The notes under the pieces were generated by a model, which was given only the letters and a program-made list of their open reading frames with translations, searched no databases and was not told where the DNA came from. A stretch of 64,000 nt of DNA from Sweltsa coloradensis. Taxonomy: Eukaryota > Arthropoda > Insecta > Plecoptera > Chloroperlidae. The position numbers were made by a program, and so were the translations under genes. The stretch covers positions 62,001-126,000 of the forward strand of contig JAMZAV010001439.1 in NCBI GenBank assembly GCA_024449915.1, written 5' to 3'. Below are positions 1 to 10,416 of the stretch, in pieces (position 1 is the first letter of the stretch; each line of letters starts with the position of its first letter).

Positions 1-579
1 TGTTGACATTGTTGGTCCGCTGCCACTTTAAATTTCAAAGCTGACAGTGAGTTTTGAGACTGAGAAGGGAAACTCTTAGTACACAAGTGTTGACATTGTT
101 GGTCCGCTGCCACTTAAGTTTCTTAGCTGACAGTGAGTTTTGAGACTGAGAAGGGAAACTCTGAGAACACAAGTGTTGACATTGTTGGTCCGCTGCCACT
201 TAAGTTTCATAGCTGACAGTGAGTTTTGAGACTGAGAAGGGAAACTCTGAGTACACAAGTGTTGACATTGTTGGTCCGCTGCCACTTAAGTTTCATAGCT
301 GACAGTGAGTTTTGAGACTGAGAAGGGAAACTCTTAGTACACAAGTGTTGACATTGTTGGTCCGCTGCCACTTAAGTTTCATAGCTGACAGTGAGTTTTG
401 GACTGAGAAGGGAAACTCTGAGAACACAAGTGTTGACATTGTTGGTCCGCTGCCACTAAGTTTCGTAGCTGACAGTGAGTTTTGAGACTGAGAAGGGAAA
501 CTCTTAGTACACAAGTGTTGACATTGTTGGTCCGCTGCCACTTAAGTTTCATAGCTGACAGTGAGTTTTGGACTGAGAA

Positions 580-2640
580 GGGAACTCTAAACCAAGTGTT
601 GACATTGGTTGGCCACTTAATTTCGTTGACAGTGGTTTTGAGACTGAGAGGGAAATCTAGAACAATGTTCATGTTGGCCGCTGCACTTAAGTTTGTAGCT
701 GACAGTAGTTTGAGACTGAGAGGAACTGGCTGAAGGAAATCTAGTGCACATGCTTAATTGTGGTCGTGGTCTTAGTGGAAGGGAACGTTGAACTAGATGA
801 CTGAGGCCGCTGCAACAAAGTGTTGACATGTTGGTCCGGACCAAAGTTCAAGCTGACAGTAGTTTTGGACTGGAAGGGAAACTCTTAGAACACAATTGAT
901 TTTGGTCCGCTGCCACTAAGTTTCGTAGCTGACAGTGAGTTTTGAGCTGAAGGGAAACTCTAGACACAAGTGTTTGACATTGTTGGTCCACTCACATGTG
1001 TCTAGCTGACAGTGAGTTTTTGGACTGAGAAGGAAACTGTACACAAGTTTTGAATTGTTAGTCCGTGCACTTAAGTTTCATGCTGACAGTGATTTTTTGA
1101 GAAGGGAAACTCTGAACACAGGTTGAAATTTTGGTCGCTGCCCTTAAGTTTCGTAGCTGACAGTGTTTTGGAGGAAGGGAAATTGAACACAAGTGTACAT
1201 TGTTGGCCCATAAGTTTCTAGCTGGACAGTGAGTTTTGACTGAGAAGGGAAACTCTGAGAACACAATTTTGTCTGCTTGGTCCCTGCCACTTATTTCTAG
1301 CTGACAGTGAGTTTTGAGACTGAAAGGGAACTCTGAAAACAAGTTTCTTGTTCCGTGATTTAGCTGCACTGACTAGTATTCAAGGATGAATTGTTTCACT
1401 GAAGAGATCTGACATGTGGTTGCATGTGAACGTCATTAGTACAGTGTAGTTTTGGACGAGGGAAACTCTGAGTAACACAAGTTTTGTTATCGTCTTCAGT
1501 TCGGACATAAGTTTGAGATGAAAGGGTCTGACTAGAGAATAGTACACAGTGTTGGTTGCCATTAACTCTGCACTACAGTGAGTTGAGTGAGGAACTGAGA
1601 CAAGTGAAATTTGGACAAGTGTTACTAGTTTCCAGCTGGACATTAAGTTTTTGAGCTGAAGGTGAGTTTTGGACTGAGAATGGAAACTTGAGAACACATG
1701 TTGACATTTTGTGCTGCTAAGTTAAGTTTCTAGACGTGAAGGGAAACTGAGAAGGGAAACTTTGAAACAATGTGTGACATTGTTTCCGCTGCACTGAAGT
1801 TTTGAGGAAGTGAGTTTTGATAAGAAGGGAAATTTGGAACACAGTTGACATTTGTCCGCTCATAAGTTTACTGACAGTGAGTTTTGGACTGAGAAGGGAA
1901 CTCTGAGACACAAGTGTTGACATTGTGTCCTCTGACACTAAGTTTTCTGACAGTGAGTTTTGGAAGTATTGTGAAGAATTTGAGAACAATGGACACTTGT
2001 GTCCAGCATTGAATTTTGACTGCATAAGTTTTGACAGAAGGATTTGGACCAATGGAGTTGAATTTTAGACAGGCATTAGTTTGTCGCTGCAGTAAGTTTT
2101 CGACTGGAAGTGAATTTTGGACTGAGAAAAGTTGTAGACACATGGTTTGCACTTGTAAGTCCTAGCACAGTTTAATGAAGGATCTGAGATAAGGTTACTG
2201 TTGACAGTGCACTTAGTTTGGTAGCTGCAGTGAATTAGTGAATGTGACATGAGTTTCAGTTGAAGGTCGTCGGACACTTAGTTTAGACTGGGTACCTCTG
2301 ACTAAATGTGAAATTTTGGAACTGAGAAGGGTCCCGCACAAAGTTTGTGACATTGTTTGGTCAAGGGAAATTTAGAGCAAAGGTGAATTTTGGACTAAGG
2401 CACTAGTCCAAGCTGACATAGTTTGGCTGAAGGAAATTTCGAGACGAAGTGTTTTGGTCGCACTAAAAGTTATTTCTCCTGCATAGTTTTGTGCTGAGGA
2501 ATCTGAGAACAGTGTTGAAATTGGTCCGCGACTTAAGTTTGTAGCTGACACGTGAGTTTTGACTGAGAAGGGAAAACTGAAAACAGTTTGACATGTTGTC
2601 CGCGCCACTAAGTTTCGTAGCTGACAGTGGTTTTGATGAG
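580..2640. other. Degenerate satellite stretch, probable poor consensus
   Basis: The 86-bp units here lose bases singly throughout, and their length shrinks irregularly. Intact units resume abruptly on both sides. Independent decay of every unit between near-identical neighbours is biologically unlikely. A badly covered long-read consensus across a collapsed array explains it better. No feature inside this stretch should be trusted at base level. Confidence 0.7.
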
Positions 2641-3375
2641 AAGGGAAACTCTGAGAACACAAGTGTTGACATTGTTGGTCCTCTGCCACTAAAGTTTCTA
2701 GCTGACAGTGAGTTTTGGACTGAGAAGGGAAACTCTGAGAACACAAGTGTTGACATTGTTGGTCCGCTGCCACTTAAGTTTCATAGCTGACAGTGAGTTT
2801 TGGACTGAGAAGGGAAACTCTGAGAACACAAGTGTTGACATTGTTGGTCCGCTGCCACTTAAGTTTCATAGCTGACAGTGAGTTTTGGACTGAGAAGGGA
2901 AACTCTGAGAACACAAGTGTTGACATTGTTGGTCCGCTGCCACTTAAGTTTCATAGCTGACAGTGAGTTTTGAGACTGAGAAGGGAAACTCTTAGTACAC
3001 AAGTGTTGACATTGTTGGTCCGCTGCCACTTAAGTTTCGTAGCGGACAGTGAGTTTTGAGACTGAGAAGGGAAACTCTGAGAACACAAGTGTTGACATTG
3101 TTGGTCCGCTGCCACTTAAGTTTCGTAGCTGACAGTGAGTTTTGAGACTGAGAAGGGAAACTCTGAGAACACAAGTGTTGACATTGTTGGTCCGCTGCCA
3201 CTTAAGTTTCATAGCTGACAGTGAGTTTTGGACTGAGAAGGGAAACTCTGAGTACACAAGTGTTGACATTGTTGGTCCGCTGCCACTTAAGTTTCGTAGC
3301 TGACAGTGAGTTTTGGACTGAGAAGGGAAACTCTGAGAACACAAGTGTTGACATTGTTGGTCCGCTGCCACTTAA

Positions 3376-3927
3376 CCCATCGGCTTTCTCGCCAGTCGAA
3401 TCGACGGGCTGTTTAAAATGCGCGCCGACTTTCCTGGCCATCGGAACGACGGGCTGGAACAGCAAGGGAACAGCGCGCTACATTATCGGTCGTTGTATGA
3501 GAATGGTTCGTCCAATCACCAAGAGATTGCGCTCAATGTACTCTACGCACTTCGCTGCATCCAACGATGTGTTTGGCTCGTCACTCGGTCAAGTTTTAGC
3601 CTGTCTATGCTTGAAGGAAAGATTATGTTTGCATTCGTAGGTGGTATGGCGGCGCGCGCGCTATGGCGGCTACAGCTTATTGCAATATTTTGAAGGATAT
3701 GACGAAGATGAGGGTGTGATATTTTGACACCAAGAAAAATTCGGAGGAAAGTTCATACACCTAGACATTTATTTAGGCTACATTTTAGTTTTTATTTCAA
3801 GTAAATCGGGTTATTTTTGTTGGAGCAGTGAATTTTTTTGCTGAGGTGCGCTCCGCAACCCCATTTCGTAAAAAATTAATGGATTTGAGGGGCCAGGCGC
3901 AGCGATTTTTAATCGTAAGCCGATGGG
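3376..3927. mobile_element. piggyBac-like MITE inserted in the 86-bp satellite
   Basis: A 552-bp insertion inside a satellite unit. The interrupted unit reads ...GCCACTTAA at 3372-3375 and resumes TTAAGTTTCG at 3928-3931, so the target TTAA is duplicated exactly. The ends are perfect 11-bp inverted repeats, CCCATCGGCTT at the left and AAGCCGATGGG at the right. TTAA duplication plus CCC...GGG ends is the signature of piggyBac-type transposition. The interior holds no transposase, so this is a non-autonomous copy. It also gives a clean before/after picture of the target unit. Confidence 0.88.
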
Positions 3928-4962
3928 TTAAGTTTCGTAGCTGACAGTGAGTTTTGGACTGAGAAGGGAAACTCTGAGAACACAAGTGTTGACATTGTTG
4001 GTCCGCTGCCACTTAAGTTTCGTAGCTGACAGTGAGTTTTGGACTGAGAAGGGAAACTCTGAGAACACAAGTGTTGACATTGTTGGTCCGCTGCCACTTA
4101 AGTTTCATAGCTGACAGTGAGTTTTGGACTGAGAAGGGAAACTCTGAGTACACAAGTGTTGACATTGTTGGTCCGCTGCCACTTAAGTTTCATAGCTGAC
4201 AGTGAGTTTTGAGACTGAGAAGGGAAACTCTTAGTACACAAGTGTTGACATTGTTGGTCCGCTGCCACTTAAGTTTCGTAGCTGACAGTGAGTTTTGGAC
4301 TGAGAAGGGAAACTCTGAGAACACAAGTGTTGACATTGTTGGTCCGCTGCCACTTAAGTTTCATAGCTGACAGTGAGTTTTGAGACTGAGAAGGGAAACT
4401 CTTAGTACACAAGTGTTGACATTGTTGGTCCGCTGCCACTTAAGTTTCATAGCTGACAGTGAGTTTTGAGACTGAGAAGGGAAACTCTGAGTACACAAGT
4501 GTTGACATTGTTGGTCCGCTGCCACTTAAGTTTCGTAGCTGACAGTGAGTTTTGAGACTGAGAAGGGAAACTCTTAGTACACAAGTGTTGACATTGTTGG
4601 TCCGCTGCCACTTAAGTTTCGTAGCTGACAGTGAGTTTGAGACTGAGAAGGGAAACTCTGAGTACACAAGTGTTGACATTGTTGGTCCGCTGCCACTTAA
4701 GTTTCGTAGCTGACAGTGAGTTTTGGACTGAGAAGGGAAACTCTGAGAACACAAGTGTTGACATTGTTGGTCCGCTGCCACTTAAGTTTCATAGCTGACA
4801 GTGAGTTTTGGACTGAGAAGGGAAACTCTGAGAACACAAGTGTTGACATTGTTGGTCCGCTGCCACTTAAGTTTCATAGCTGACAGTGAGTTTTGGACTG
4901 AGAAGGGAAACTCTGAGAACACAAGTGTTTTAAAAGTAAGTCGAATGTTCGAAAATATGTGT

Positions 4963-5036
4963 CTAGACCGGGGATCGAACCCGGGTCCTCTACCTTTACG
5001 AAGTGATACTCTACCAAGTTAGCTTCCTGGCTACTG
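4963..5036 (-). repeat. tRNA-like sequence, probable SINE head
   Basis: Read on the - strand there is an A-box-like AGCTAACTTGGTAGAG and a perfect B box in a 5-bp T arm (CCGGG, loop TTCGATC, CCCGG). The two acceptor strands do not pair: the 3' side ends TCTAGAC and no GTCTAGA exists at the 5' side. A decayed tRNA-derived SINE fits better than a working tRNA gene. It lies just past the end of the 86-bp array. Confidence 0.55.
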
Positions 5037-5424
5037 GGTACAGCATTCCAAATTGCTCTTTGTGATTTTATATACATAAATACAAGAAGTAGTCTCCTGG
5101 CTTGCCCCCGCCTCGACGAGCCATGTACCCTGCGCGATGTCGTGGAAGCTAATGCAAAAGGAATGGCTGTTGCATATTTCTGGAAATATTGTGTTTAACC
5201 GGACACGCAAAGTCAGTAATAAGATTGCTGTGCTGCAATCATTTTTTGCGTGTTTCAATTACTAGTTAGTGTACATCAAACAATGTGTAAGGTTAAGGAA
5301 CTAATCACCATGCTATTCTATGGTATGCGCTTTATTTAATTATACAAAGAAAGTCAATCTGTTCTCAAATGTTATAAGATAATTCAGGTTTTTCGTGTCA
5401 CTAGTTAAACGCAAATCAAAGTGT

Positions 5425-5562
5425 TCTTCCTTCCTTCCAGTGTTGCCTGATCGGTGCTTTCTAACAGAACACAGACGATGTTGCCGCTGAAGGTGTTGAC
5501 TCTACTGGTTCAAGTCTTGGTTGGAGGCAACGCTGCGAGTAACGTGGCAACGTCGGGGTTGA
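5425..5562. repeat. Left arm of inverted duplication
   Basis: About 135 bp matching the reverse complement of 7482-7618 at roughly 90-95 percent by eye. It spans the acceptor, the leader exon and the first bases of the following intron. The arm therefore carries gene sequence and is not a conventional transposon end. Confidence 0.7.
5441..5538 (+). pseudogene. Inverted duplicate of a signal-peptide exon
   Basis: A 3' splice site (TTCCTTCCAG, ending 5440) is followed by about 37 bp of leader and an ATG at 5478. The frame encodes a hydrophobic leader, MLPLKVLTLLVQVLVGGNAA, then a donor-like GTAACG at 5539. The same exon occurs in opposite orientation at 7604-7507 with only a few changes, including one Ala-to-Val change. 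No downstream exon on the + strand follows this copy, so I regard it as a detached duplicate of the gene on the - strand. It could alternatively be exon 1 of a second gene whose body lies elsewhere. Confidence 0.55.
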
Positions 5563-6111
5563 ACTTTTTCTTTTTATTATAGTCACTATTCTTGTAGACA
5601 TCTTCTTAGCTGTAGCTTAGTGTTGTTCTGCCTGTTGTTTTATCATTTGGTTGGTAATGATTTCTTTCACTGATTGTTGAATATATAATGGAGTAATGGC
5701 AAGGGGTGGGTTTCTCACATCGCCGGCGACAGTTCGCCTCTAGTTTTGTGAGTAAAATACTCGGCTTATAGCAGATGTTTGCGAGATGGACTTTTTCGCT
5801 TTTCTCGCCTTTTACGTCTAGCAGAGCATTACTCTCGACCAAATTCTATCCAGGGCTCAGGATGGAGCTACACACTTGTAATTCTTGGAAAGTTATAAGT
5901 ATTCTTCTATGGGGTCAGTCCTGATTGATATTGCAAAGCAGAGCTTATTTGAGGTCAGATTTGTTTTAGGGTAGTGTTTTGTTGAAAGCAGGTGAGGGCT
6001 GCTCTTACAAGACTCCATGATCCACGTAACCCAGACCCGGAGTCCCCAGGACACGTGAAGCCTCTGGAGTTGCGCGTCACCACTGATCTAATCATCTCTA
6101 CTCTTCCCTAC

Positions 6112-6412
6112 TGTTTGGTGAACACTATGCAGTTCTCCGTCGTGTGGCTCAGAAGCTGAAGAGCGAGCGGTAACCGTAGCCGGGCCCAGGACAACACAGT
6201 TTTGTACCACGTGCTCACGTCCACTCATGAGAACAGACGCGCAAACATTGCCCTCGAAGTCGAGCTCCCTGTCCAACTTGAATAGGGCGACATTAACCCC
6301 TTCACCGTAACTACACCATTCATGCAAGCAGGAGAATTGCTCTAATATTGTTGTGTACAACATAGTGTTCAACTGAGAGTTTATAACAGGTCTCGCTGTC
6401 TGGACAATCACA
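6112..6412 (-). CDS. Serine-protease-homologue-like exon (partial gene)
   Basis: On the - strand this frame contains NVALFKLDRELDFEGNVCAS followed about 20 residues later by NCVVLGPATV. This follows the chymotrypsin-fold pattern around the catalytic aspartate strand (DIALL-L-rPV-f...V-pvCLP) and then the C-x-x-x-GWG strand. The usual catalytic Asp position is occupied by Asn-Val (NVALF in place of DIALL), so a catalytically dead protease homologue is suggested. A possible acceptor is ATGCACAG just above 6412; the possible donor (GTAGGG) at 6111 is weak. No His or Ser catalytic exons were found between here and the window start. Family assignment is inference from a short match. Confidence 0.42.
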
Positions 6413-7137
6413 CTGTGCATGTACCTCGAGTACTACTCCAGGATTCATGTACCTGTAACACACATGGTTGGAATCAGCCATATGAATACCAGTGCATATT
6501 ATTTATTAGTGGTGGAATGCAGACTTACGCTATTTCTACTAAACAATATCCCAAAATCCTCGAATTAAACCTACAAAATCCAAAATAGTCCGTGAACAGG
6601 CCCCTGGCCCGTATTTTTACATAATGAGCAGATTTATATATCGGCAAAAATTCACAAACCAGCGAAAAAAAGGACAAAGATGAAATAAATTACATAGTGT
6701 ACAAAATGTCACAAATAACTTACCAAAAGTCCACGAAAATCGGACTTGGTGGTGTATTTTGTTGCAAATTTAGTGTAAAATTCTGGTGCAAACAGAATTG
6801 TAATTGGTTGTTGTGCTGGATGACATTAAGTTGGACCCGTCCACTTAAAAAGTGAATAAGTCCTGTATGCGAGTGGTGCAAACATTGAAATTTGATGTTT
6901 TTTGTGTTAAATTAGTGCAAAATACAGGTGCAATAAATTTGAATCGGCGTTTGGCGGGACTGCCATTAAGTTGTCCCCGACTATTTAAATAGTGTAAAGT
7001 CCTGTGTGCGAGTGGTGCAAAAATTGAAATTGGTAATGTATTTTGGTGCAAAATTTGTGCAGAAATATGATGTATTCATTCCGTCATATTCTTATTGGGA
7101 GGGGCTTACTTAATGGACCCTAAATAAAATACTGATG

Positions 7138-7245
7138 AATACAAGGAACATTGCAAAGTCGATGTTAGACGAGTAAACGGGCCTTGTGATGAGTACCCGG
7201 GAACAAGGCGTTCTACCCCCTACCTAAGTCTGGATCTAGCCATCG
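7138..7245 (+). repeat. Diverged 5' fragment of repeat family D
   Basis: Contains CAAAGTCGATGTTAGACGAG, then GAGTACCCGGGAACA and CTGGATCTAGCC. These are the successive words of the palindromic head of the 670-bp family D repeats at 36724 and 37424, with more changes. No 3' end of the element is seen nearby. Confidence 0.5.
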
Positions 7246-7506
7246 TGGGTCTTTCCTCTCTAGCCTATTAGGCAAGAGTGACTAATTATGGTCTTAAAGT
7301 TGAAACCCCCTCACAACAACTTAACTCAATACCTCCTCAATACCCAGATGGTCGAAGGCTACAACCACAAAGCTAGTGAATCGTTCAGTCCAGGATCAAA
7401 ATATATACGAGTGCTCTTGCTGATACTGTAACACACTTGTTAGGAGCAGCCCTCACCTGGTTCTAATAAACCACCCCCTCCTTCAACCCTGACGTGGCCA
7501 CATTAC

Positions 7507-7604
7507 TCGCAACGTTGCCTCCCACCAAGACTTGAACCAGTAGAGTCAACACCTTCAGCGGCAACATTGTCTGTGTTCTGTTAGTGAGCACCGATCAGGC
7601 AACA
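7507..7604 (-). CDS. Signal-peptide exon of the protease-like gene
   Basis: On the - strand an acceptor (CTTTCCAG) precedes about 37 bp of 5' UTR, then ATG at 7567. The frame gives a 20-residue secretory leader (MLPLKVLTLLVQVLVGGNVA) and ends in phase 1 at a GTAATG donor (7506-7501). It is in the same orientation as, and about 1.1 kb upstream of, the protease-like exon at 6412-6112. It is a plausible first coding exon of the same secreted protein, though exons between the two were not identified. The inverted twin is at 5441-5538. Confidence 0.5.
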
Positions 7605-7724
7605 CTGGAAAGAAGTAAGAAAATCGTTGTAATGGAATGACTCAAATCATGAACACACGAGTGGATTGTATTTTTTAATTTTAAATCCACCTTCATCACG
7701 CTTGTAGTGCTCTTATGATAAGAT

Positions 7725-8105
7725 GATAGCGTGGGGTGGGGGAATATTCTGGTTCGTTGCTTCCACATCCAAGTATTAAATAGTTACAAGTCATCTCATA
7801 GCGCAACGCTGAACGCACCCTAGTATACTGGTTGCAATGTGTTTGTCAGTGTGGTACTGACTGGATGTTTAGGATTCTGTGGTAGGGGGTCCAGGAACAA
7901 AGGATGGGGTGGGGGTGGGGGTGGGGGAATAATCTGGTTCGTTGCTTCCACATCCGAGTATTAAATAGTTACAAGTCATCTCATAGCGCAACGCTGAACG
8001 CACCCTAGTATACTGGTTGCAATGTGTTTGTCAGTGTGGTACTGACTGGATGTTTAGGATTCTGTGGTAGGGGGTCCAGGAACAAAGGATGGGGTGGGGT
8101 GGGGT
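7725..8105. repeat. Two-copy tandem duplication, 185-bp period
   Basis: GGTTCGTTGCTTCCACATCC recurs at 7751 and 7936. Both copies continue through TAGTATACTGGTTGCAATG and the G-rich stretch GGATGGGGTGGG with few differences. The copies meet in a (GGGGT)n tract. A frame beginning at 8024 inside the second copy has no recognisable product. Confidence 0.85.
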
Positions 8106-8370
8106 TGGGAATAACTCTAGATTCTTCCTTATCTTCATACGCACTTGATCTTCATTTTGTGTGTTACCCTAGAATTACATTGTTCTTTCACCTCTCTGGG
8201 CCCGGGATGGAATTAGGTCCAGAGGATGGCTCTGCTGATCGCTAAAGGCGAGAAAAGAGGAAAAGTTCATCTCGAACACATCGGCTAGAATGAAGGGTGT
8301 TTAACCTGTCTGAACTAGAGGCGAGCTCTGGCCGGCGACGTGAGAAACAAACCTCTTTCCCTCCCTTGCC

Positions 8371-9334
8371 CGTGACTGGTTCTGTCCTGTGTCCCACCCA
8401 CACCCACATCCCCTAGGATAGAGTAGTGAATTATGACTTACCGGTTGACGCGCCCTAAGATTTAATAAATTAATACAAAATTTAATTTCATAATCAAATT
8501 TGGGTAAATAAATAAGGCCTAAAATATATTGAAAATATAACTCTTTCATTCATGTTTTGTTCGATTCATCTCACTTAAATAATCGGCAACTTAATCACAA
8601 ATATTATGATCTCCATTCTTTATAGGTTTACATTATCCCATCTTGCACCCAGATTTAACTGATACTCTTCATACATACCTCAAGGTGAAGGCTGTAAAGC
8701 TGCCACGTCTGGTACGAGCACCTCCACTACACGCGTCCTTAGCTGGCGTTGAACGTATATTTTTTGTTGACATTAATGCGAGATTTTTATATTTGTTATT
8801 TGAACCTTCAAAGTCACGTTTATGTTCTTAAATCCTTTACGGTGTTGACGTTGTGAAACCAGGTTGTAAATAACCAGAAACGATGCAGAGTAGAAACTAA
8901 AAAACACGATATAATAAATATCAATTTGTTAGCTTAACACGCTGGTAGAGATCTAAATTGTCATTGAGCTGTCAAAATAGAAATACAAGTGAATCCCTCT
9001 TCTAATATTGAGAAATGTAATATTTTTTGCATTCTTTGAAGCAGAGTTTATAATATCAAAAAATTAAATTATTGTCCTTGTTTTAAATCCATATTGAATT
9101 CTTGAAATATAGGATGGACCTCGTAAAAATCGTGTATTGAAAAAATAGCCAGTGGGTCTATTTTTAAACTCGTGCTACAAAATACTGTCCATAGACAGTG
9201 AAATCTTTGTTTGTACAATAACGCATGTGATTGTTTTTAATGTCCTCAGGCCCACCGTCTCCTATGAGAGACACAGCCGGTGTAGTCTAGTAAATAGTAA
9301 ACGCTGGGTCTGAGGAGGCTTATTTGAGCCAAGT
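8371..9334. other. No gene recognised
   Basis: A/T-rich sequence with short open frames only. Around 8233-8370 a word series (GGCGAGAAAAG, GAGGCGA, GCCGGCGA, GTGAGAAAC) matches 5700-5830 in inverted orientation, and part of it recurs near 32190, so it is a dispersed repeat. Nothing else was identified. Confidence 0.5.
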
Positions 9335-9339
9335 TTGAA

Positions 9340-9940
9340 AGCCATTCACTATATTTTTACATATAGCGTTTTCTACTGGTCGCACTGCACTCGCTCCGTG
9401 CACTCGCAGTGCGCACTGAGCAGCACTGACTCCGAGGGTCAGGGCAATCTTTCCAGTGCAAATATGGCTGCCGTAGACCCGCGAAATTTGGTTGTGTTGT
9501 TAGAATTAATCGACTTTTCGTCAAATAGTAGCGACGATGAGTTGATCAATTCAATATTACAACTGTCTCAAAGAAATCACAAGCCAAAAATCTTAAACTT
9601 ATACGTAGAAATGTTCACATTTTGTACTCTGACATAGAGGTAGACTTGCATAACGTTTGAGGTTATGTTTATTGCTTACTGTTTAGTCCAGTTAGGAATG
9701 GATATAGTATGCATAGGCCGTTACGTTTGAATTTTTCCCCCTCATCCACCACAATTGCTTCCAAAGCATATGAAGATATATTGATAGTGAGGGTAACCAC
9801 TCAATATTTTGCACTGAAAAAATAATCGTATTCCAGTGACAATTGCACTCAGTGCAGCGGTGCCGTGCATCACGTGACTGTGACGTTTCAGTGCGCACTG
9901 ACGTCGCACTCAGTGCGGCCCAGTGGAAAACGCCATTAGT
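9340..9940 (+). mobile_element. Internally deleted PIF/Harbinger-like element
   Basis: The ends are imperfect inverted repeats: left GCGTTTTCTACTGGTCGCAC, right (reverse complement) GGCGTTTTCCACTGGGCCGC. Both are followed by many CACTG/GCAC subterminal words. Between them an open frame starting at the ATG near 9464 reads MAAVDPRNLVVLLELIDF, then an acidic SSDDEL stretch and NHKPKILNLYVEMF. That resembles the N-terminus of Harbinger transposases, where an acidic segment precedes a conserved NY-E block. The frame stops at about 9637 and the catalytic part is missing. Family assignment is inference; a 3-bp target duplication was not clear. Confidence 0.5.
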
Positions 9941-10284
9941 TGCATATTTGAGAAAATAGAAAAAGGCGATTGATTCACACTTTACCAAGTGAAAAATGAA
10001 GACTCTTTTATTATTATTATTATTACTACATTTTAAAACATGCCATTCTCTCAGATCAATATAAAATACATGTTATCACTGACTGGGTAGCCTTCGTTAA
10101 CATCACATCAACCTGTTCAATGAATCTATTGAATTCTATGACTTACTGCATTGCACGGGAAGTAACTGGGATCTCATTATCGATCCACATTTATTGGCTA
10201 TTGTCAATGGGTTTCCTGTAACTCGGAACATGTACAATGTTATATATACTATTTAACCTTCGTCAGTTCATTGTGAGTGGTTGG

Positions 10285-10313
10285 TATATATAACTACCTA
10301 GTGCAGTCTCAGT
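10285..10313 (+). promoter_or_regulatory. Core promoter: TATA box and TCAGT initiator
   Basis: TATATAA begins at 10285 and an arthropod-type initiator TCAGT sits at 10309-10313, placing the +1 adenine (10311) about 26 bp downstream. The predicted 5' UTR of about 52 bp leads directly to the ATG at 10363. TATA-Inr promoters are typical of strongly or tissue-specifically expressed secreted-protein genes. Confidence 0.6.
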
Positions 10314-10362
10314 GTGCAAACTTTTCTTCCTTGCTGCCTACCTGCAGTATAAACCAGTCAGA

Positions 10363-10416
10363 ATGAAGCTCGCACGAATTTTCGTACTTCTGTTCATGTT
10401 GTTTGGGATGAATATG
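10363..10416 (+). CDS. Exon 1 of secreted protein (signal peptide)
   Basis: Eighteen codons, MKLARIFVLLFMLFGMNM, ending at ATG|GTAAAA (donor 10417). It encodes only the secretory leader, so the leader is a separate exon from the mature domain. Confidence 0.82.

Larger units (their letters stand above)
1..4930. repeat. 86-bp satellite array
   Basis: Head-to-tail units of 85-87 bp, about 50 copies. Each contains the words TGTTGACATTGTTGGTCCGC, GCTGACAGTGAGTTTT and GAGAAGGGAAACTCT. Units at 1-580 and 2640-4930 are nearly identical and differ mainly at one or two positions (TTTCATAG or TTTCGTAG; CTTAGTAC or CTGAGAAC). Units at about 580-2640 are shortened and scrambled. The unit length is not a multiple of three, so the long frames across it (MAADQQCQHLC... 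on the - strand, for example) are repeat translations and not proteins. The array runs off the left edge of the window. It is interrupted by a transposon at 3376-3927. On the + strand each unit carries a good 5' splice-site-like word, ACA|GTGAGT. Confidence 0.95.

Noticed and set aside
76..3371. Repeated frames MAADQQCQHLC... and MSFGLRRETL... in the 86-bp array
   Set aside because: They are translations of a tandem repeat whose unit is not a multiple of three; there is no splice context, start-site support or domain.
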